Shown here: in pieces, positions 11,600 through 22,489 of the stretch
Layout: each line of letters starts with the position of its first letter
How positions within the stretch are numbered: the first letter of the stretch is position 1
Program-made: the position numbers and the translations under genes
The notes under the pieces: generated by a model
Seen by the model: only the letters and a program-made list of their open reading frames with translations
Database searches by the model: none
What the model was told of the DNA's origin: nothing
Assembly (NCBI GenBank): GCA_039707655.1
Contig: CM077676.1
Location: 378,576,114-378,640,113, forward strand
Reading direction: 5' to 3'
From: Elymus sibiricus
Taxonomy: Eukaryota > Streptophyta > Magnoliopsida > Poales > Poaceae
DNA: 64,000 nucleotides

Positions 11600-13612
11600 T
11601 GTAGGAGATATGCCCTAGAGGCAATAATAAATGTTATTGATTATCTCCCTGTTCATAATTATGTTTATGTTCCATGCTATAACTGCAATGATTCTCGAGT
11701 CTACAAATAAAACGAGGCTTAGAGGGAAACTCATGTGCACGTGTGGGATAATAAACGGTAAAATGTATTCCTAGTCTGGCCTCTAAGACTGGCTCAAGTA
11801 TTGCATGATGATCCTGTTTTCCTGATCATGGGCATGGCTATGCCGGCAATTTTGAGGGCACAATTGTTGGTAGAACACTTGTGTTGAATCGACCCGAATT
11901 GATGTTATGCTATGAGATACATTCGTCATTAGTTAATGGTTAATAACACAGAGATGGTTAATGTTTGCATGATTCCTTAGACCATGAGAGTATCGAGTTT
12001 CTTCATGCTTGCTTCATGAACTTTGGGGTTTGTTAAACGTCATCCGTAAATGGGTGGCTATTACGGCAGATTACGGGTTCATGGAAAAGTATGTCAAGTA
12101 ACTTGATAGCTCAAGATTGGGATTTGCTCCTCCGACGATGGAGAGATATCTCTGGGCCCTCTCGGTGTTACGGTATCCATCATCGTCTGGCCAGACACTT
12201 TGTGATTTGATCACGGGGATGCCGGAACACGGGAACGAGAAAAGAGAACAATACCGGTAACGAGGTAACTGGCATAGTGGACAAGTTGTTGATCCACGGG
12301 GATGCCTACATGTCTCACCTCGGGTATTTGTAACATATCGCGAAGCAACAGGAATAGCACACGGCAACTGGAGGTTCACTCGAATATTCATTCGTGTGGG
12401 TATAGGGGTCAATATGGGTGTCCACGGCTCCGATGTTGATCATTGATCGGAAAGTGTTCCGGGTCATGTCTATACTTCACCGAACCTATAGGGTCACACG
12501 CTTAAGGGTCATCTATCTGCTGAATACTAGACGGGGAGTCTGAGAGAAATTCACCGAAAAAGTTTCGGACGAAACGGAAACGTTCCGGAGAGGATATCGG
12601 AATAGTTCCGGTAAAACTGAAAAGTTGTTTCAGAGGATACCATAAAGTCAGATTGGTTTCGGCACATGCCTGATAATTCTTGGAGGGTGCCAGAATCGTT
12701 CTGGAAACTTTCTGGAATTTTCCGGGATGAAAACCGGAAATGTTCCGGAGCTGCCGGAACCGCTTCAGATGCTTTTCGCAGATGAAAATCACTAAACCGG
12801 AATTGTTCCGGATCGCATTGAAACTTATTTTAGTGGGTACTGGAATTGTTCTAAGCCCACATAAATATTTTCAGTTCGACCGGACGCTGAAAAATGTCGT
12901 CGTGAATAGTGAAATCAGATTTATGGATATGGTTGGAAGTTGGCTTTCCACAAATATCTTCCCAAGATATTTTGGGATGACATGGCATTTTGGATATGCC
13001 CATCCTACCCCTTGTTTTTCCTATAAATAGAGGGGAGGAGGCAGCCCCATATGCTTCATCCTTGCTCTCACATACACATGCCATGACATTTCTGGCTTCT
13101 CTCTCCCTCCCAGCGAAATAGTTTCGTAGAGCCGAAAGGCTGTCTGGGTTCCGGTGGGAACTAGTTCTGGACGGCGAAGCCCTGCCGGATAGATGACACC
13201 GTATGTGTGCAACTCTGTAGAGAGATCGTAGTTTCGGTCTTAGTTCGAGAGTGCCTCCCGAAGGGCTGTCCGTGTGACCGTCCAAGTTTTGGAGGTCCTC
13301 CCGAAGGGCTGTCCGAGTGACAGTCCGAGTTTCGGAGGTCCTCCCGAAGGGCTGTCCGCGACACCGTCCGGGGGACTGTGCGACCGCCTCCCGGAGGGCT
13401 GTCTGCGGGGCAGATGAGGGTATACATCCTCGCGGTTGGGAGGTTGTAAAATCCTAGCTGCGGGGATCTGCACCGCCGATCGTCATCGACACTACTTCCG
13501 CTGCGCTACGAGTCGGTAACGAAAATGATCAGACCTTGTATGCAGTCTCCATAGTGGTCCTGGGCTGGTGCGTAGGTCGGAAAATTTTTGTTTTCTACTG
13601 CGTTACCCTACA
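11600..13612 (+). repeat. 5' LTR of element 2
   Basis: TGTAGGAGATATGCCC...CCCTACA, 2013 bases. U3 runs to the TATA box (13022-13029). The region after it holds the CTCCCGAAGGGCTGTCCG repeat block at about 13250-13405. It is nearly identical to the 3' LTR, with small differences such as CGGCAGATTA here against CGGCGGCTTA there. Confidence 0.95.
13022..13029 (+). promoter_or_regulatory. LTR TATA box driving element 2
   Basis: TATAAATA followed by GAGGGGAGGAGG in the 5' LTR, the expected promoter position for genomic RNA. Confidence 0.72.
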
Positions 13613-13613
13613 G

Positions 13614-13627
13614 TGGCATCAAGAGCC
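13614..13627 (+). promoter_or_regulatory. Primer-binding site (initiator tRNA-Met type)
   Basis: TGGCATCAAGAGCC begins one base after the 5' LTR. It resembles the TGGTATCAGAGCC type complementary to the 3' end of plant initiator methionine tRNA, with small departures. Element 3 has the same site at 45767. Confidence 0.8.
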
Positions 13628-16600
13628 GTGCTATGCGTAGATGCAGGTTGCGATCTAGAATACATAGAGATGTATGGGTGTTGCACAATATAATTAGGTA
13701 GTAGATGAGATCTATTGCTGAAAATTATTTGTGCGGGTGACAGATGAAGTCTGTTACCCGATGTTCTTGTTGCTTCCCTAGAATTTGCGTTTGCTCAATC
13801 TCGAGACAATATGGTGGAATTTCACAAAGTTCTGGCAATCCGCGATCCTGATTGATCAACGAAGTGCTTCAGTTCTTTGGGTTCCGCCATAGTCAAAAGA
13901 AAGATGAAATTCGCAGATGAAAGGGCATTGCAGATATGATCTGCACGGGGGTCATGCGTATGACGAAGTTTAGTATGGGGCTCGAGATTTAATTATCTCA
14001 TGTTTCATACACCCCGCGATGTTAATCTAGCGACTTGAATTATCATACTTGATGATAATACGCAGGTAGCTTCGGTTTGTTTCGAAACCTTAGAAGCCAC
14101 GTAAAACAAGTTTTTGCATGAACCGATTAGAGGCGTCTAACTTGGTTTTGCAGGATGGTTTGCATGTGCATATGATGTGGTATAGCAGCGTTCATAATAA
14201 TTTGATTATGTATGAGATGACTATATAATGTAAATTGATTAACATGACCTGCGTGTCATGATTCGGCATGATGGCTGGAGCCATATGATTGCACTTTAAT
14301 GACCTGCGTGTCAACCTTATGTAATGCACTTATTTTATTAGCTATAGAGATAGCAATATTATCTGGTGCATCGACAAGGTGGTGGCAATCTTCGCGAAGG
14401 TGAACACCGACGCGAATGACCGGAGACGAAGAAATGAAAGACTTCTCCGTCAGAAAGGGCTATACCATATCATGCTATTATGAATTGCCTGAGATGTTTA
14501 TGCCTTATGATGCACCCTTCTTGATTGCGCGGTAGTCGCTTTTATTAGGGTGATCTCTCACAAAAATATCAAGTAGTTAGTGTTCTCCCAAGTGTAGCAC
14601 CGTCACGGCACCTAACTTTTCGGGGTGCGCCATGTCCACATGGGTACGAACGATTAGAGAAGTGTGAGGCGGGTGAGGTCAGACCTCGCAGCGAGATCAC
14701 TTGGTTGTCTTGACGTTCTGGCTTGATCGTCCTGAGCTCGGAACACGCCCATCGAAAGATGAACAGGAGTCACATAGAGATGTGATCGGCATGTTTGCCC
14801 ACCAATTGAAATTCTCGTCATCAGTGATGTCCACATCAATGGCGTTGAATTGAAATGTGGATCTTGTATCACTCACAATCAATTATGAGAGATATTGATT
14901 TGAGTGGGAGCGCTCTGTAGAATTAATTCTTTTAATTCTCAGTGCAATTAATTTTGAACACTGTCTAAGTGTGATTTGCATAATAGTTATAGAATAATGG
15001 CTCGCGTTTCCACCTTCCCTATTAAAATTGAATAGCTGTTAAATATCTGGTTAAAACTTTACGATTGGTAACGTAATGTGAGGATTGTCCTCTAGAGTGC
15101 CGAGAAGGACTTTGTCCTATCGCATACTTTTGGTATTCTCCCGCTAATGCTATGGATCATGTGACTCTCGTCCTTCGATCAAAAGCTAGAATTCCTTTTC
15201 AGTCAGGTGCAATACGTTTGCTTCCATGAGACCCGAACTTCGAAAGTTTGGATAGTTATGTGATATTCATGGAATCTGAAAATCATTTTCAGAGACAAAC
15301 AAAGGCTAAAAGATATGAGATATCCAAAGCAATGTTTGTTTGCAAGCTGTTAGTAAAGGAGTTTACTATGCATTAGACTGATAAGAGAGGGGTCCAGGAG
15401 AACGCCTGTCATATGATGAAAGGTGAATAAAACAACAACTTAAAGAGAAAGGAAGTGTCCGAAGGGTGTTAGTAAGACTTTCACGCCTAGGAAGTCCGGG
15501 GCTAACGCCACTCTTAAGTTGGGTGCTTCTTCTGAGAGTAGGAGAAATACTAAAAGTTAAACTGTTAGAAGTATAATGGCAAAAGGAAAGAAGACTGGAA
15601 TATCCAGCTCATGTATGAATGTCATACAAGTTTTTGATGTATAGAAGGCTGGTCAGAGATATAGTTCTTGGGAATTATGGTTAAACATGTTAATCACTAA
15701 TTCTTGGGTATTGTGAGTTAATCACAAAGATACCCGCTCGATTGCATTCTGTTGCAACTCGATGTAAGAACTACTATGGCCTGAAAGACTAGCCAAGAAT
15801 GAGGTTTAGATACACGCAGGGACATAGTAAATGTTACTATACCTTCCAACGGTGTATTCCCTATGTATTTATTTTCATAATTCATTTTAGAGTTTCACAC
15901 TCTAGCCCATTGCATAAAGTATCTTGCAAGAAGGTTATTCATAAGAGAACTTCTAATGTTCGGGTTATGAATAACATAAGGGCCATACTTTCATTATGAA
16001 TGAGATTTATGTTATGAATATTGATAATAATACATAACCTCTGGGTTTACTTTCATAATTCATTTTAGAGTTTCATACACTCTAGCCCTTTGCATAAGGT
16101 ATCTTGCAAGAAGGTTATTCATAAGAGAACTTTTGATGTTCGATGTTATGAATAACATAGGGGCCATACTTTCATTATGAATGAGATGTATGTTATGAAT
16201 ATTGATATTAATACATTACCTCTGTATTTACTTTCATAATTCATTTAGAGTTTCATACACTCTAGCCCTTTGCATAAGGTATTTTGCAAGAAGGTTATTC
16301 ATAAAAGAACTTTTGATGTTCGGTGTTATGAATAACATGAAGGGCCATGCTTCCATACAGGATGGGATGTATGCTGTGAATATTGATGGTAATATGATAC
16401 ATCCATAACACTGACGCTAAATGTCGCAAGACTAAAAGAATACCACATATGTGTGGCACTGCATTTGGTCACATTGGAAAACCCCGCATGGAAAATTCCA
16501 TTATGATGGATTTAGATGTCGTTTGATTTTGAATCATCTGACACTTGCAACTTTCCTCTGAAAAGTGAAGTGACTGAAATACCGTTCACAGGCCATAAGG

Positions 16601-19084
16601 AACGAGCAAAGAACATATTGGTGATCATACATTATGATGTGTGTAGTCCAATAAATGTTGTTGCAAGTAGTGGATTTATCTATCTTCAGAATGACTCAAG
16701 TGGATATATGGATATTTACTTGATGAGACGTAAGTCTGGATCTTTTGAATTCATTCATAAGGTTTTCAAAAATGAAGTAGAAATTATTGTAACAAGAAAA
16801 TTATGTTTCTGCAATTGGATTGCGGAAAGGAATATTTGAGTTACAAGTTTAGCGAATGTCTGATGAGTTGTGAAAAGAGTTTCATAACTTACACCTCCCG
16901 GAACTCCACTGAGAGTGGTACGTCCATGAAGATGTAATCAAACCATTTTCGACATGGTAAGATCAAAGATGACATAAATCAATTTGCCATTATCTCTTTT
17001 AAAGTAGTGCTTTAGTGACTACGGCTTTTACACTGAAAAGAGCGCCATCAGGTCTGTTGAAATGACGCCATGGTATGGTACGCCCAACCATGCTTGGTCT
17101 TTCCTTAACATTTGGAATATGGGGCTTGTGTAAAAGGTTACAAACCTATTCCAAATCAGACAAGAACTACTTTGTAGGTTATCCCAAGTAATTGGGAATT
17201 CCTCCACCACGATACCGAGGCAAAAGGTTTGCCACAAAGAACGGTACAATTTTGAAAGAAAATGTTTCTTGCAAAAAGGTGAGTGGGAGGACAGTGCAAC
17301 TCGACGAGATAAACAGTATCTTCGTCATCAGATCAAGGAAAGGAACCTTGGAAGTGATTCCAGAGTTTCCTACTACGACTGATACGGAAGTCTCTACAAT
17401 AAAATATGTGGACTTCGGTCGAACTTGCAGCTGAACCACGTAGGCAAAGCTCGTGCAAACCTATCAGGTGCGCAAACGAGATATTGTTGTTAGACAACAG
17501 TATACCTACAATACACAAGGAAGCGTTGATGGGCCCTGACTCCAGAATTGGCTAAATGCCAATACAATCCGAGATAGTTTCCATATAAGTGATTCAAGAT
17601 TAAAATCTTGATACACCTTTCGGAAGACTTTGAGTCTAACGAATATTTATGGAACTAAAGACTGATACGGATAAAATGTTTTATCCATAAAGCTCGACTT
17701 GTTGCAATAACAAGTTCAAGGAGTTGACTACGATGAGATTGTCTCACCGTAGCGAAGCTTAAAGTCGGTTCGGGTTGAACTAGCAATTAATACATATTTC
17801 AATCATGAGATATGAAACATAGATGACAAAAGGATTTCCATCTGATGGAAATGAAACCTAGGACTTGTATGTGATACAGTCCAAAGTAATTTGTCGATCT
17901 AGAGGATGCTAGTAAGTATGCAAACTTCAGAGTTCCAGCAATGGACAGAAGAGAGCAAAGTGGAGTTGGAATCTTCGTTTTTGATGAAATGGTCAAAAGA
18001 GTTTGACTTCATCAAATGGGTAACGAAGATGCTTGTGGTTTCAAGAAAGTAAGTGGGAGCATAATGATATTTCTAAAAACCTTGTGTGCCTGACACATTG
18101 TTAAATTGGAAATAAATTTCTTGACACGAATTAGGACTTCATTTAAAAATAGTTTTTCGATGAAGTGCTTGGGCTAAACAGCCTTGATATTAGGCATGAT
18201 GATCTATGGAGATAGATTTACCTAATGGGGCTAAGCAAAATACATATTGACAAGATGCTAAAACATTTTAGCATTAAACCGCCAAGGAGTGATTCTTGCC
18301 GAAGTCACATGGAAAGGGTTCTTGCAAAGACTCAGTGTCTCAAAACACTGATGAGCAAAATACATGATGGTGATTCCACACACTCTTGTGTTTGGATTAA
18401 TCATGTATTCCATGGTATGTAAAAACAACCAGATATGTCCAATACTCCAAAGTTGTTGCGAGTATAGATACCAAAGTGATCAAAGTACTGATCATAGGAC
18501 AACAGTGAAAGATGTCATTAAGTACTAGAGTAGTAGTGATGACATGTTTTCTCGCAAGCAGAGATTATGAAGCACTCGTTGTAAGTAATTACATCGATAC
18601 AGTCTTCATCAATGCTCCATGCGATTTTCGATTTGAGTTAAGGGTTTTGTGTAATACACAATATGGTGGCACGGTAGTTGGAAATTGTTCCAAACAAGAT
18701 ACTGTGGCGAATTCTATAACAAAGGCTAAGTATGTTGACACTTAAGAAGTGACAAAGAAGTTGTTGAATCATATAGTTCATTCATGAACTTAGTATGGTT
18801 CCAAGATGGCTTTGGTCTATGGGACACTATTGCAGATAGTTGCTCCATAGCTCTGTCTGAGGAATCAGGTTTCGACCAATGATTCACACATATGCAAAGC
18901 CAAGTCCACACAAAATATGAATTTTGTGAAAGCGTGAAAACGCGGGGATATGCAAAGTTACACACGGAGCTGAAGTCGTCAGATCCGTTGGACATCAGGC
19001 TATACCACATGCGAAGCATATTTTACACCAGTATGCCATAGGTGTAAAGTGCATTAGCGTTGACTAGATTATTGACTCTAGTGC
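13628..19084 (+). pseudogene. Decayed Copia gag-pol (element 2)
   Basis: The longest open frame is about 107 codons (16516-16839), an integrase-like piece with PFTGHKERA, DVCSPINVVASSGFIYLQ and LMRRKSGSFEF. A reverse transcriptase piece at 18225-18422 contains GLSKIHIDKMLKHFSI, matching the Copia GLSQ-x-YIDK-x-L-x-F-S-M region. An RNase H-like piece at about 18600-18745 contains NCSKQDTVANSITKAKYVDT. Stops and frameshifts lie between these blocks. The decay closely parallels elements 1 and 3, so part of it predates these insertions. No functional protease, integrase or RT can be expected from this copy. Confidence 0.88.
15869..16408 (+). repeat. Three tandem copies of the ~180-bp pol segment
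   Basis: Units start at 15869, 16047 and 16228 (TTAYTTTCATAATTCATTT), so periods are 178 and 181 bases. Elements 1 and 3 have two units at this place. Confidence 0.85.
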
Positions 19085-19093
19085 AAGTGGGAG
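19085..19093 (+). promoter_or_regulatory. Polypurine tract of element 2
   Basis: AAGTGGGAG two bases before the 3' LTR. The same sequence stands at 7365-7373 and 51045-51053, and it is the context known from BARE1-type elements. It would prime plus-strand DNA synthesis. Confidence 0.75.
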
Positions 19094-20517
19094 TCTGTAG
19101 GAGATATGCCCTAGAGGCAATAATAAATGTTATTGATTATCTCCCTGTTCATAATTATGTTTATGTTCCATGCTATAACTGCAATGATTCTCGAGTCTAC
19201 AAATAAAACGAGGCTTGGAGGGAAACTCATGTGCACGTGTGGGATAATAAACGGTAAAATGTATTCCTAGTCTGGCCTCTAAGACTGGCTCAAGTATTGC
19301 ATGATGATCCTGTTTTCCTGATCATGGGCATGGCTATGCCGGCAATTTTGAGGGCACAATTGTTGGTAGAACACTTGTGTTGAATCGACCCAAATTGATG
19401 TTATGCTATGAGATACATTCGTCATTAGTTAATGGTTAATAACACAGAGATGGTTAATGTTTGCATGATTCCTTATACCATGAGAGTATCGAGTTTCTTC
19501 ATGCTTGCTTCATGAACTTTGGGGTTTGTTAAACGTCATCCGTAAATGGGTGGCTATTACGGCGGCTTACGGGTTCATGGAAAAGTATGTCAAGTAACTT
19601 GATAGCTCAAGATTGGGATTTGCTCCTCCGACGATGGAGAGATATCTCTGGGCCCTCTCGGTGTTACGGTATCCATCATCGTCTGGCCAGACACTTTGTG
19701 ATTTGATCACGGGGATGCCGGAACACGGGAACGAGAAAAGAGAACAATACCGGTAACGAGGTAACTGGCATAGTGGACAAGTTGTTGATCCACGGGGATG
19801 CCTACATGTCTCACCTCGGGTATTTGTAACATATCGCGAAGCAACAGGAATAGCACACGACAACTGGAGGTTCACTCGAATATTCATTCGTGTGGGTATA
19901 GGGGTCAATATGGGTGTCCACGGCTCCGATGTTGATCATTGATCGGAAAGTGTTCCGGGTCATGTCTATACTTCACCGAACCTATAGGGTCACACGCTTA
20001 AGGGTCATCTATCTGCTGAATACTAGACGGGGAGTCTGAGAGAAATTCACCGAAAAAGTTTCGGACGAAACGGAAACGTTCCGGAGAGGATATCGGAATA
20101 GTTCCGGTAAAACTGAAAAGTTGTTTTAGAGGATACCATAAAGTCAGATTGGTTTCGGCACATGCCTGATAATTCTTGGAGGGTGCCAGAATCGTTCTGG
20201 AAACTTTCTGGAATTTTCCGGGATGAAAACCGGAAATGTTCCGGAGCTGTCGGAACCGCTTCAGATGCTTTTAGCAGATGAAAATCACTAAACCGGAATT
20301 GTTCCGGATCGCATTGAAACTTATTTTAGTGGGTACTGGAATTGTTCTAAGCCCACATAAATATTTTCAGTTCGACCGGACGCTGAAAAATGTCGTCGTG
20401 AATAGTGAAATCAGATTTATGGATATGGTTGGAAGTTGGCTTTCCACAAATATCTTCCCAAGATATTTTGGGATGACATGGCATTTTGGATATGCCCATC
20501 CTACCCCTTGTTTTTCC

Positions 20518-20525
20518 TATAAATA
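20518..20525 (+). promoter_or_regulatory. LTR TATA box (element 2, 3' LTR)
   Basis: TATAAATA. In the 3' LTR it could drive read-out transcription into the flanking repeat DNA. Confidence 0.65.
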
Positions 20526-20742
20526 GAGGGGAGGAGGCAGCCCCATATGCTTCATCCTTGCTCTCACATACACATGCCATGACATTTCTGGCTTCTCTCT
20601 CCCTCCCAGCGAAATAGTTTCGTAGAGCCGAAAGGCTGTCTGGGTTCCGGTGGGAACTAGTTCTGGACGGCGAAGCCCTGCCGGATAGATGACACCGTAT
20701 GTGTGCAGCTCTGTAGAGAGATCGTAGTTTCGGTCTTAGTTC

Positions 20743-20910
20743 GAGAGTGCCTCCCGAAGGGCTGTCCGTGTGACCGTCCAAGTTTTGGAGGTCCTCCCGA
20801 AGGGCTGTCCGAGTGACAGTCCGAGTTTCGGAGGTCCTCCCGAAGGGCTGTCCGCGACACCGTCCGGGGGACTGTGCGACCGCCTCCCGGAGGGCTGTCT
20901 GCGGGGCAGA
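20743..20910 (+). repeat. Tandem CTCCCGAAGGGCTGTCCG repeats in LTR
   Basis: Four to five spaced occurrences of CTCCCGAAGGGCTGTC (the last as CTCCCGGAGGGCTGTC), about 30-50 bases apart and alternating with CCGAGTTTCGGAGGTC. Equivalent blocks lie at about 6955-7110, 9180-9330, 13250-13405, 45440-45560 and 52840-52955. They lie downstream of the TATA box, so they are probably transcribed. Confidence 0.8.
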
Positions 20911-21108
20911 TGAGGGTATACATCCTCGCGGTTGGGAGGTTGTAAAATCCTAGCTGCGGGGATCTGCACCGCCGATCGTCATCGACTCTACTTCCGCTGC
21001 GCTACGAGTCGGTAACGAAAATGATCAGACCTTGTATGCAGTCTCCATAGTAGTCCTGGGCTGGTGCGTAGGTCGGAAATTTTTTGTTTTCTACTGCGTT
21101 ACCCTACA

Positions 21109-21480
21109 CGTGTTCGCTGGGGCTTGTCGCCTGCTAACTTTGTGAATTTTTTTTCGATGGTCAAAGGTCAACGGTTTTGGCTAAAGTTCATCGGTCAATT
21201 GTCATCGGTGCCAGACGAGCGAGTGTGAGCGATGAGATGGAGGTCGAGCACTATGATCCGTGAGCTCGCTTAGCGGGTGCACAAGTGTCGATTAGGAAAC
21301 GGGCGCTGAAGTGACTAATTAGGACGTCTCTTACCCCGCGAATCCTATTTGGCCCTCGCACCAAATAGTGTTATTTCCATACGCGATGCTCATTCGCTAA
21401 ACAGTTGGCCAGCCCATGTAAATCAACCATCCGATTTTGTGAATATTTTGGAAGGTTTCGTGCCCTTTTTCTGGTTTTCT
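21109..21480. other. Core segment after element 2, no gene
   Basis: CGTGT (21109-21113) is the right target duplication. The rest continues the pre-insertion sequence from 11599 with mixed composition. No coding signal was recognised. Confidence 0.5.
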
Positions 21481-21975
21481 CATTGTGTTTCTATTGACTT
21501 TTCAGGTTTTTTTCCGGGTTTTTCTTTTCTCTTCATTTTTTACCTTTTTATTTTCATTTTTTAAATTCTAAAACTTTATAAAAAATGTAAACTTTTTTCA
21601 AACACATGATTTTTTTTTCAAAGCCACTAACCTTTTCAAATCCATGATCTTTTTTGAATTCTAAGAATTTTATAGAATTCATGAAAACTTTTAAAATGAG
21701 TGAACGTTTACTTAAAATCCATGATTTTTAAAATTTCTGTATGCTTTTCAAATTCACAAACATTTTCTCAAAATCCATTTACGTTTTCGAAATCCATGAT
21801 GTTTTCTCAAATTTATGAGTTTTTTTAAATCCACAATTTTTTTAAATCCATGAACTTTTTTCGAATTTGCAAACACTTTCCAAATCCGTGAAGTTTATCT
21901 CAAATATTATGAACTTTTTTAAAATTCATGTACACTTTCGAAATTCGCATTTTTTTATTTCATGATCTTTTTTTG
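21481..21975. repeat. T-rich quasi-repeat arm (TTTTTCGAATTCATGA type)
   Basis: Degenerate units such as AAATCCATGAACTTTTTTCG and CAAATCCATGATTTTT, the reverse complement of the 9726-10160 pattern. With element 2 removed, the two arms would face each other across about 1.8 kb. Confidence 0.6.
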
Positions 21976-22489
21976 AATGTGCATCAAAGCTCGCCACCAG
22001 AGATTCCTCCACGACGTTCCCCATGGAGGGGCTCCTCCATTGGGATTTCTCCCCCGGCCTCTCGGTGGAGGCTTAGGTGTGTTCCAAGTTCCATTCGACG
22101 GTGCACTTTTCCCCCTCCCCGTTTGCCAAGGAATTCTTCCTGGTAGTCTCCTTTTCCTCAGCATCTTTTCCTCTCTCGGAAGAATCAGTGGGCCTAGCGC
22201 TCCAATCTTGCATCGGTGGGATCAGTTCTGGTTTCAAGGTCATGCGCTTAAGTGATCGCTGTTTTCGATTTTCCGTGGCCTCTAATTGAGTTGGACGTTT
22301 CATTTATGGTTTAAGAGATCGTGTTTGGTCGGATTTCATCTGCCATTTCCTACAGCCCAGAAGACCGGGGCCCAATCGGCTGAGCGCGTGCGAGAGCGCA
22401 GGAGCTATATCTCGCATCAAGCGAGACAGAAGGATCCCTCGACCGAGCATCATCAAATTCGTGTTATACTACTTGGGCGCGAACCACTT
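21976..22489. other. Mixed sequence between AT-rich repeats, no gene
   Basis: It contains a GC-rich patch around 22010-22080 with near-palindromic CCATGGAGGGGCTCCTCCATTG and, near 22405-22425, ATCTCGCATCAAGCGAGAC. Several overlapping short open frames exist on both strands, but none shows family resemblance. Confidence 0.45.

Larger units (their letters stand above)
11600..21108 (+). mobile_element. Full-length Copia retrotransposon, element 2 (9509 bp)
   Basis: The element is complete. The 5' LTR is 11600-13612 and the 3' LTR 19096-21108, both 2013 bases. The primer-binding site is at 13614 and the polypurine tract at 19085-19093. The 5-bp target duplication CGTGT is perfect (11595-11599 and 21109-21113). 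By eye the two LTRs differ at only about a dozen positions, so the insertion is young. The internal coding region is nevertheless badly decayed, so the copy was probably already defective when it inserted and was moved by proteins supplied in trans. It is inserted in the AT-rich repeat region. Confidence 0.96.
19096..21108 (+). repeat. 3' LTR of element 2
   Basis: 2013 bases, TGTAGGAGATATGCCC...CCCTACA, followed by the target duplication CGTGT. TATA box at 20518-20525. The 20743-20910 stretch carries the CTCCCGAAGGGCTGTCCG repeats. Polyadenylation would be expected downstream of the TATA box, but I cannot place the exact site. Confidence 0.95.

Noticed and set aside
19567..19908. 113-codon minus-strand frame (MTPIPTRMNIRVNLQ) seen in several LTRs
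   Set aside because: Recurs because the LTRs are homologous, is antisense to the LTR, and is truncated in some copies (44172, 51566). No sign of selection as a protein.
20347..20781. 144-codon minus-strand frame in LTRs
   Set aside because: Spans the TATA box and tandem repeats of the LTR on the antisense strand; kept only by recent LTR identity.
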